From Oscillospiraceae bacterium (GTDB taxonomy: Bacteria; Bacillota; Clostridia; Saccharofermentanales; Saccharofermentanaceae): a DNA stretch of 64,000 nt. Under the pieces are notes generated by a model that worked only from the letters and a program-made list of their open reading frames with translations, was not told the origin of the DNA and ran no database searches. The stretch covers positions 62,001-126,000 of the forward strand of contig CADAKH010000001.1 in assembly GCA_902788505.1 (NCBI GenBank), read 5' to 3'. The position numbers were made by a program, and so were the translations under genes. Within the stretch, counting starts at the first letter, position 1. The number at the start of each line of letters is the position of its first letter. Shown here piece by piece: positions 59,781 through 64,000 of the stretch.

Positions 59781-60827
59781 ATGGAAAACACATTGGGCGC
59801 AAATATCAGGATATACAGGAAAAATAAGGGTTTCACGCAGGAGGAACTGTCGGACCTTTTGAACGTTACCCCGCAGGCTGTGAGCAAGTGGGAGTCGGGA
59901 AGCGGACTTCCGGATGTGTCGATGCTGATACCTCTGGCGCAGGTCTTGGGCGTCAGCACGGATGCACTTCTGGGATACGATTCCATGTCGGAGAATGATG
60001 CGGTCGTTTCACATGTCAGAGCAATTGCGAAAGAGATGCGCGACAGCGACGACGGCAGGGCGGAAAAGGCTCTCAAGGTCAGTGAATATCTCTCGACAGA
60101 GACGACATTAAATCCCGGTTGCTTCGAGCTGATCAAGGACTATGTCGAGGAGACTGCAAACCTCAGTATGTATGCAGATCCCGTGCTCGAAAACTGCTTC
60201 CCAGACGAGACTGATAGGGTCAATAAGATCTTCAAAGATGCCATCCGCAAGGGCTGCTATCTGATCGGTCACTGCAACGACAAAACACTCATCGAGAAGA
60301 CGCATTTTGCAGTAGCGTGGATCTACATTCACGAGAAGGATTTCGACAATGCGAGAGAGCATATCAACGTTTTGCCGAGTATTTCATCCAACAGAATAAA
60401 AGAGAAGCTTTCGATGGAGCTCACATTTTTCGAGAGCGGATTTGAAAAGATGAAGGACGATATCGGGAACAACCGTATAATGCTTTTCGAGCTTATCGCA
60501 AGCCTTTTGAATACTTACGGCGAGAACTACGGCTGGTGGGGTGAAAAGGATGAGGCGATAGAAGTCATTGAGTGGTGCGAAAGGGTCATCAAAGCTTACG
60601 CAACCGGAAAGGAAGCAATCGATATGAATCATTATCTCAGAATAAGGAGAAGTCTCGCGTTCTTCAAACTGGTTGCCGCTAAGAGAGCGGGCGACGATGA
60701 CGGCGCAGTCAGGCTCTACAACGAATTTGCAGAAGAGATCCGTATGGAAGATCTCACCGAAGAACAGAAACAGGTGGTTATGGATCTTTTGCAGAATGAT
60801 ATCAGCCACTACGGAAAATATTCGTAA
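59781..60827 (+). CDS. XRE-family regulator with helical C-terminal domain
   Basis: 348 residues. The N-terminal Cro/C1-type HTH (IRIYRKNKGFTQEELSDLLNVTPQAVSKWESG) is followed by about 280 residues of helices, consistent with a TPR-like ligand or peptide-binding domain. This is the common domain plan of Firmicutes MutR/Rgg-like and other XRE regulators; no peptide gene is seen next door. It stands alone after the hybrid kinase gene. TTGGAGAT is a moderate ribosome binding site. Confidence 0.8.
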   Translation: MENTLGANIRIYRKNKGFTQEELSDLLNVTPQAVSKWESGSGLPDVSMLIPLAQVLGVSTDALLGYDSMSENDAVVSHVRAIAKEMRDSDDGRAEKALKVSEYLSTETTLNPGCFELIKDYVEETANLSMYADPVLENCFPDETDRVNKIFKDAIRKGCYLIGHCNDKTLIEKTHFAVAWIYIHEKDFDNAREHINVLPSISSNRIKEKLSMELTFFESGFEKMKDDIGNNRIMLFELIASLLNTYGENYGWWGEKDEAIEVIEWCERVIKAYATGKEAIDMNHYLRIRRSLAFFKLVAAKRAGDDDGAVRLYNEFAEEIRMEDLTEEQKQVVMDLLQNDISHYGKYS

Positions 60828-60868
60828 TTACAGTAAACCCAACGGACGGCCTGCTCTGTGAAAACAAA

Positions 60869-61396
60869 TCACTTGGCAGGTCTGCCGGGTTTGCCGTATC
60901 CGACAAGTCTTGCAATGACAGGCGCAAGCAGAACCGAAAGCGTATAGCTGATGAGCAGTGTGGGCAGAAGAAGTCTGAACCAGCTGCCGATCCACATGAT
61001 GTGGAATGGCGGAAGTGTCGATAAAACCGGTTCGGGAAGCTTCATGCGCGCGGTGAAGACACCGAAGAAACTTAGAGCAAGACTTATGATAAATGTGCTT
61101 CCGACAGAGTGCGGAATTGCGTTTAACAGGATGAACTTGATGCTCAGGGGAGCTGCGTTTGCCTTTCTGGCGAGCGCTTCTCCGAGTCTCCCGAAGGGGA
61201 GCAGAAGTGAGATCAGAAATCCCAGGATAAGCGATAACAAAATGTTGGTTGCATAGATGAAGAATGCCGAGTGCGCCTGAAGCGCATTTGGGTTGGTGGC
61301 AATGACGAGAATCGATGAGACGATTCCCATCGCAAGAGAAATGATCAGAGACATGATCATTCCGACAAGACGTCCTTTGTTCATTCCTTTAGCCAT
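60869..61396 (-). CDS. Hypothetical four-helix membrane protein
   Basis: 175 residues, four membrane segments (LVGMIMSLIISLAMGIVSSI; FFIYATNILLSLILGFLISLL; TFIISLALSFFGVF; LLLPTLLISYTLSVLLAPVI). The overall pattern resembles small uncharacterised DUF2798-like proteins, without strong motif support. GAGG precedes the ATG. It is 39 bp downstream of the GGDEF-EAL gene start-to-stop direction break, and both are on the minus strand. Confidence 0.5.
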   Translation of the reverse strand: MAKGMNKGRLVGMIMSLIISLAMGIVSSILVIATNPNALQAHSAFFIYATNILLSLILGFLISLLLPFGRLGEALARKANAAPLSIKFILLNAIPHSVGSTFIISLALSFFGVFTARMKLPEPVLSTLPPFHIMWIGSWFRLLLPTLLISYTLSVLLAPVIARLVGYGKPGRPAK

Positions 61397-61435
61397 TGCG
61401 CGTACCTCACATAATCGGTCTAATACAAAACGTGA

Positions 61436-63718
61436 TCAGTCATCGAACCACTGCTTCTCGAAGTCTTCAACGGGAACAGGCTTGGAGAAGTAGTATCCCT
61501 GATAAAGTTTACACCCCATCGCATAAAGTTTCTCGAATTGCTTTGCAGTCTCAACGCCTTCGGTGAGTGAATCGATCCCGAGCTCTTCAGACATGTTTAT
61601 GATGTTCTTGATGATTATGCCGGCCTTCATGTTGCGCTCGGAATCTTTGAGAAACTGCATGTCGATCTTTACGACATCGATGTGCATGTCCTTCAAAAGA
61701 TTGAGTGAAGAGAAGCCGCTTCCGAAGTCATCCATCTCGACGATGAAGCCGGCATTTCTCAAGCCGTCCACGGTCTCGAGAATATCGACGGCATCAGTCA
61801 TCATGACTGTCTCGGTGATCTCGACTCTGAGCTTGACGGGCTCGATCCCGAATTCTTCAACAAGGCTCTTCAGTGTCGCGATGACATCCATGTAGTAGAA
61901 ATCCCTGGGTGAGATATTGATCGAGATGAAGCTTTCTATGCCTCTGGATTTCCAGTTTGCGAGAATCTCGCACGCGCATCTCCAGACATGTTTGTCAACT
62001 TCTCCGATTAGTCCGTTCTTCTCGAAAACCGGTATGAACATGCCCGGATTCATGAAGCCTTCGTCAGGGTGGATCCATCTTACGAGAGCTTCCGCACCGG
62101 CGAGCATTCCGCGCGAATCGACTATCGGCTGAAGATAAGGTATGATCTGGCGCGTTTCGATAGCTTCCTTGAGCTGATTGGAGATCAGCTGGTTGTGGAT
62201 GATCTCGTTTCTCAGTTTGTCGTCGTAGTAAACGATAACGTTCTGATAGTTGTCTTTTATCATAGTCGTTGCAAGACGTGCGCTGTCGAAAAAGAGGGGG
62301 ACATCGATCCCGTCTTCCGGCTTGATGTCATAGATTCCGAAGTGAATGAGAAGGCGGTGTTCGAGATCCTTATCTTTTACCGTATAGTTTTCGAGCTTCT
62401 TTGCAAGCATCTGTTCATTTGCCTTCAGGCAGCTCTTATCCATGAGGATACCGAATGAATCAGTCGAGAGCCTTCCGTAGAGACTGTTCTTGCTCGCGCG
62501 GCTCTGGATGAATGAGGCTACATCCAAGATGGTGTGGTCAGCGAATTCTTTTCCGAATACATCGTTGATGACTTTGAAATTCGTGATCTCGAAATAAGCG
62601 ATCATGTAATCGGTCTCGTGGTCATTATGAAGTCTCTGGCTGACATTCTCATAAAGATATTCTTTCGTATAGAAACCGGTTAGAGAATCGTGCGTTGATC
62701 TGTACATCTCGCGCTTTATCTCCTGCTGGTCTTCGGTGATATCGCGTATGCTTAAGTATGAACCTGTTACTTTACCCTGTTCATCGACTGTGGAACGCAT
62801 AGCGAGATGTGTGTACTGCGCTTCTTCGCCGGTGCCGATGGTAACTCTTTTAAACCAGCCGCTGGTCCTGAAATCGATGTCACCAAACAGGTATGTGAGT
62901 TTTTCCTTTACGTCGTCGTAATTATCCTTTGCAACGCCGATCAGGTTTCTTCCGGGTTCGTTTGTCCAGATGCACTTGCCGCTCTTGTCAAAGAAGAAAA
63001 GGGCGTCGGGCATATCGGAAGCCATTCCCGCTAGCATACGGTCCAAAAGCTTCATCGACCTGTAGTGAAGCGAGAAGAAGAAAAACATCAGTCCGAATAA
63101 CGCAAACCCGATCGTTGAGAGGTCGAGCGGCTGTCTTGAGAAAATGTAATAAGTCTCAACCGCACCGGTGATTATCATAGACAGGAGCATAACCCTGTAC
63201 TTATCGCGGTAGACTTTTGGCGACTTTATGGCCATTACGAAGAATATGATAAGTATTGCACCATACAGCCCGTAGCAGATGAATCTGTGGTAAGCCTGTC
63301 CAAGATAGGGAACGAGCCTGAAGTAGATCTTGTTCTCGACGAGGATTTTCTCTACAGAGAAAGTGAGATTCAGGAAAGGATTTAACACATACTGGATGAT
63401 GTCGATTATGAAGAGTGTGGACACCAGGATCTGCAGCGCCTTCTTAGGCTTGCCGATCTCACAATAGACATGCGTGAAATACCACAGCGAATAAATGGCG
63501 GCATCCATTCCGAGAAAGTAGGTGTAATAACCTAAAAGTGCGGGCGTCAAAGTATGTGAGACTGTAAGGATCAGATTGCCGAGAACGGGAATGGTAAGTC
63601 CGGCCAGAAGGCACGAAAGGGCGTTGCCGATCGGCTTCTTGGATTTCCTGGCGATAACCATACAAACAAGAAGCGCGAGTACCAATATGGAAAAAACGAT
63701 TGTTGCACTAAGCCGCAT
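61436..63718 (-). CDS. 7TM-PAS-GGDEF-EAL protein, probable c-di-GMP phosphodiesterase
   Basis: 760 residues from the ATG at 63718 (GAAGGGCG upstream; an in-frame ATG at 63778 precedes it). About seven N-terminal membrane helices form a 7TM sensor, then a PAS-like region, a GGDEF-like domain and an EAL domain. The GGDEF motif is degenerate (LSTDSF). The EAL side keeps AEALVRW, VEITETVM, MDDFGSGFSSL, VKIDMQFL and LTEGVET. So it probably degrades c-di-GMP in response to a membrane signal; the GGDEF part may bind GTP or be structural. Confidence 0.85.
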   Translation of the reverse strand: MRLSATIVFSILVLALLVCMVIARKSKKPIGNALSCLLAGLTIPVLGNLILTVSHTLTPALLGYYTYFLGMDAAIYSLWYFTHVYCEIGKPKKALQILVSTLFIIDIIQYVLNPFLNLTFSVEKILVENKIYFRLVPYLGQAYHRFICYGLYGAILIIFFVMAIKSPKVYRDKYRVMLLSMIITGAVETYYIFSRQPLDLSTIGFALFGLMFFFFSLHYRSMKLLDRMLAGMASDMPDALFFFDKSGKCIWTNEPGRNLIGVAKDNYDDVKEKLTYLFGDIDFRTSGWFKRVTIGTGEEAQYTHLAMRSTVDEQGKVTGSYLSIRDITEDQQEIKREMYRSTHDSLTGFYTKEYLYENVSQRLHNDHETDYMIAYFEITNFKVINDVFGKEFADHTILDVASFIQSRASKNSLYGRLSTDSFGILMDKSCLKANEQMLAKKLENYTVKDKDLEHRLLIHFGIYDIKPEDGIDVPLFFDSARLATTMIKDNYQNVIVYYDDKLRNEIIHNQLISNQLKEAIETRQIIPYLQPIVDSRGMLAGAEALVRWIHPDEGFMNPGMFIPVFEKNGLIGEVDKHVWRCACEILANWKSRGIESFISINISPRDFYYMDVIATLKSLVEEFGIEPVKLRVEITETVMMTDAVDILETVDGLRNAGFIVEMDDFGSGFSSLNLLKDMHIDVVKIDMQFLKDSERNMKAGIIIKNIINMSEELGIDSLTEGVETAKQFEKLYAMGCKLYQGYYFSKPVPVEDFEKQWFDD

Positions 63719-63906
63719 AGATCGCCCTTCCTTCGCCGGATTTTTAATTATTCTAACATGGTGTGCATAAATACTCACTCATACGCGATTAACTATATAT
63801 AAATTATTTATGTACATTTACGGGTATTTTGCCCTTTTTGTTGGTATAATTGACCGCAGTTTCAGATATTTTTGATATTTGAGACACAGGAAAAAGGGGG
63901 AATAGC

Positions 63907-64000
63907 ATGAAAAAAGCAGTTTCATTGATCATGGCATCGGTCATGGCAGTCGGTGTCTTCGCTGGATGCAGCAAAAAGTTTGACAAGATGGATCTCCGTG
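63907..64000 (+). CDS. Start of a lipoprotein gene (partial)
   Basis: 31 residues are visible, MKKAVSLIMASVMAVGVF then AGCSKKFDKMD. This is a lipoprotein signal peptide with lipobox VFAGC. AAAAAGGGGG precedes the ATG. The gene runs past the window end, so its function cannot be told. Confidence 0.75.
   Translation, partial: MKKAVSLIMASVMAVGVFAGCSKKFDKMDLR

Overview
The window looks like chromosomal DNA of a gut- or rumen-type member of the Clostridia (Bacillota). Supporting signs are moderate GC, AGGAGG-type ribosome binding sites, dense operons with ATGA overlaps, an [FeFe]-hydrogenase maturation set (hydE, hydG, hydF), a MurT/GatD pair, reverse-transsulfuration genes of the Bacillus mccA/mccB type and many lipoproteins. 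Genus and family cannot be fixed from sequence alone. No rRNA, tRNA, CRISPR array, prophage or insertion sequence was recognised.

Layout. 1-6.7 kb: a broken or truncated gene end, a methyltransferase, and a split phosphorelay (hybrid kinase, REC-GGDEF-EAL regulator, Hpt protein). 6.7-12.6 kb: zinc-ribbon protein, DUF2975/HTH pair, a J-domain-like protein, a HigB/HigA toxin-antitoxin pair, and a flavodoxin-like protein with its TetR regulator. 12.6-18.3 kb: cysteine desulfurase, IscU scaffold, then mccB-mccA-metN-metI. 18.4-23.5 kb: DUF362 ferredoxin, an acyltransferase-like protein, Nudix, nucleoside phosphorylase, metallo-hydrolase, dcd. 23.5-27.5 kb: ECF S component, then metQ with an iron alcohol dehydrogenase and a carboxymuconolactone-decarboxylase-like protein. 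27.5-39.9 kb: repeats, mnmA, pheA, murT/gatD, a TPM protein, glycosyltransferase, HD, Nudix and MFS genes, and a cyclase. 40-51 kb: M13 peptidase with an FtsX/LolD-type ABC exporter, lipoproteins, a hydrolase/TetR pair and a tandem cystatin-like lipoprotein. 51.4-57 kb: ferredoxin-fused aldo/keto reductase and the hydrogenase maturation genes. 57-64 kb: a second hybrid kinase, an XRE regulator, a 7TM-GGDEF-EAL protein and the start of a lipoprotein.

The most striking theme is ribosome-mediated attenuation. Three short leader ORFs with Cys-Cys codons (14351, 23563, 24530) precede sulfur or transport genes. Each is followed by an intrinsic terminator, and bases just after the Cys codons can pair with the terminator's 5' side. 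Their promoters, and that of the cysteine desulfurase, share a palindrome AAACCTA-N9-TAGGTTT (two perfect, two degenerate) whose spacer is the -35 box. This suggests a sulfur regulon under both a repressor and a cysteine attenuator. pheA has a Phe-rich leader with FFFF and a textbook terminator/antiterminator switch on the minus strand. An MFS transporter has a 27-codon leader with mutually exclusive hairpins, one of which also hides its ribosome binding site.

Other points of interest are a GatD homologue lacking both catalytic glutaminase residues, two EAL proteins whose GGDEF motifs are degenerate, promoters that place the start codon at the likely transcription start, 11-bp-phased direct repeats before the M13/ABC operon, and a possible structured RNA before the hydrogenase maturation operon. 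All functional statements rest on reading the sequence and remembered family features; no database search was run.
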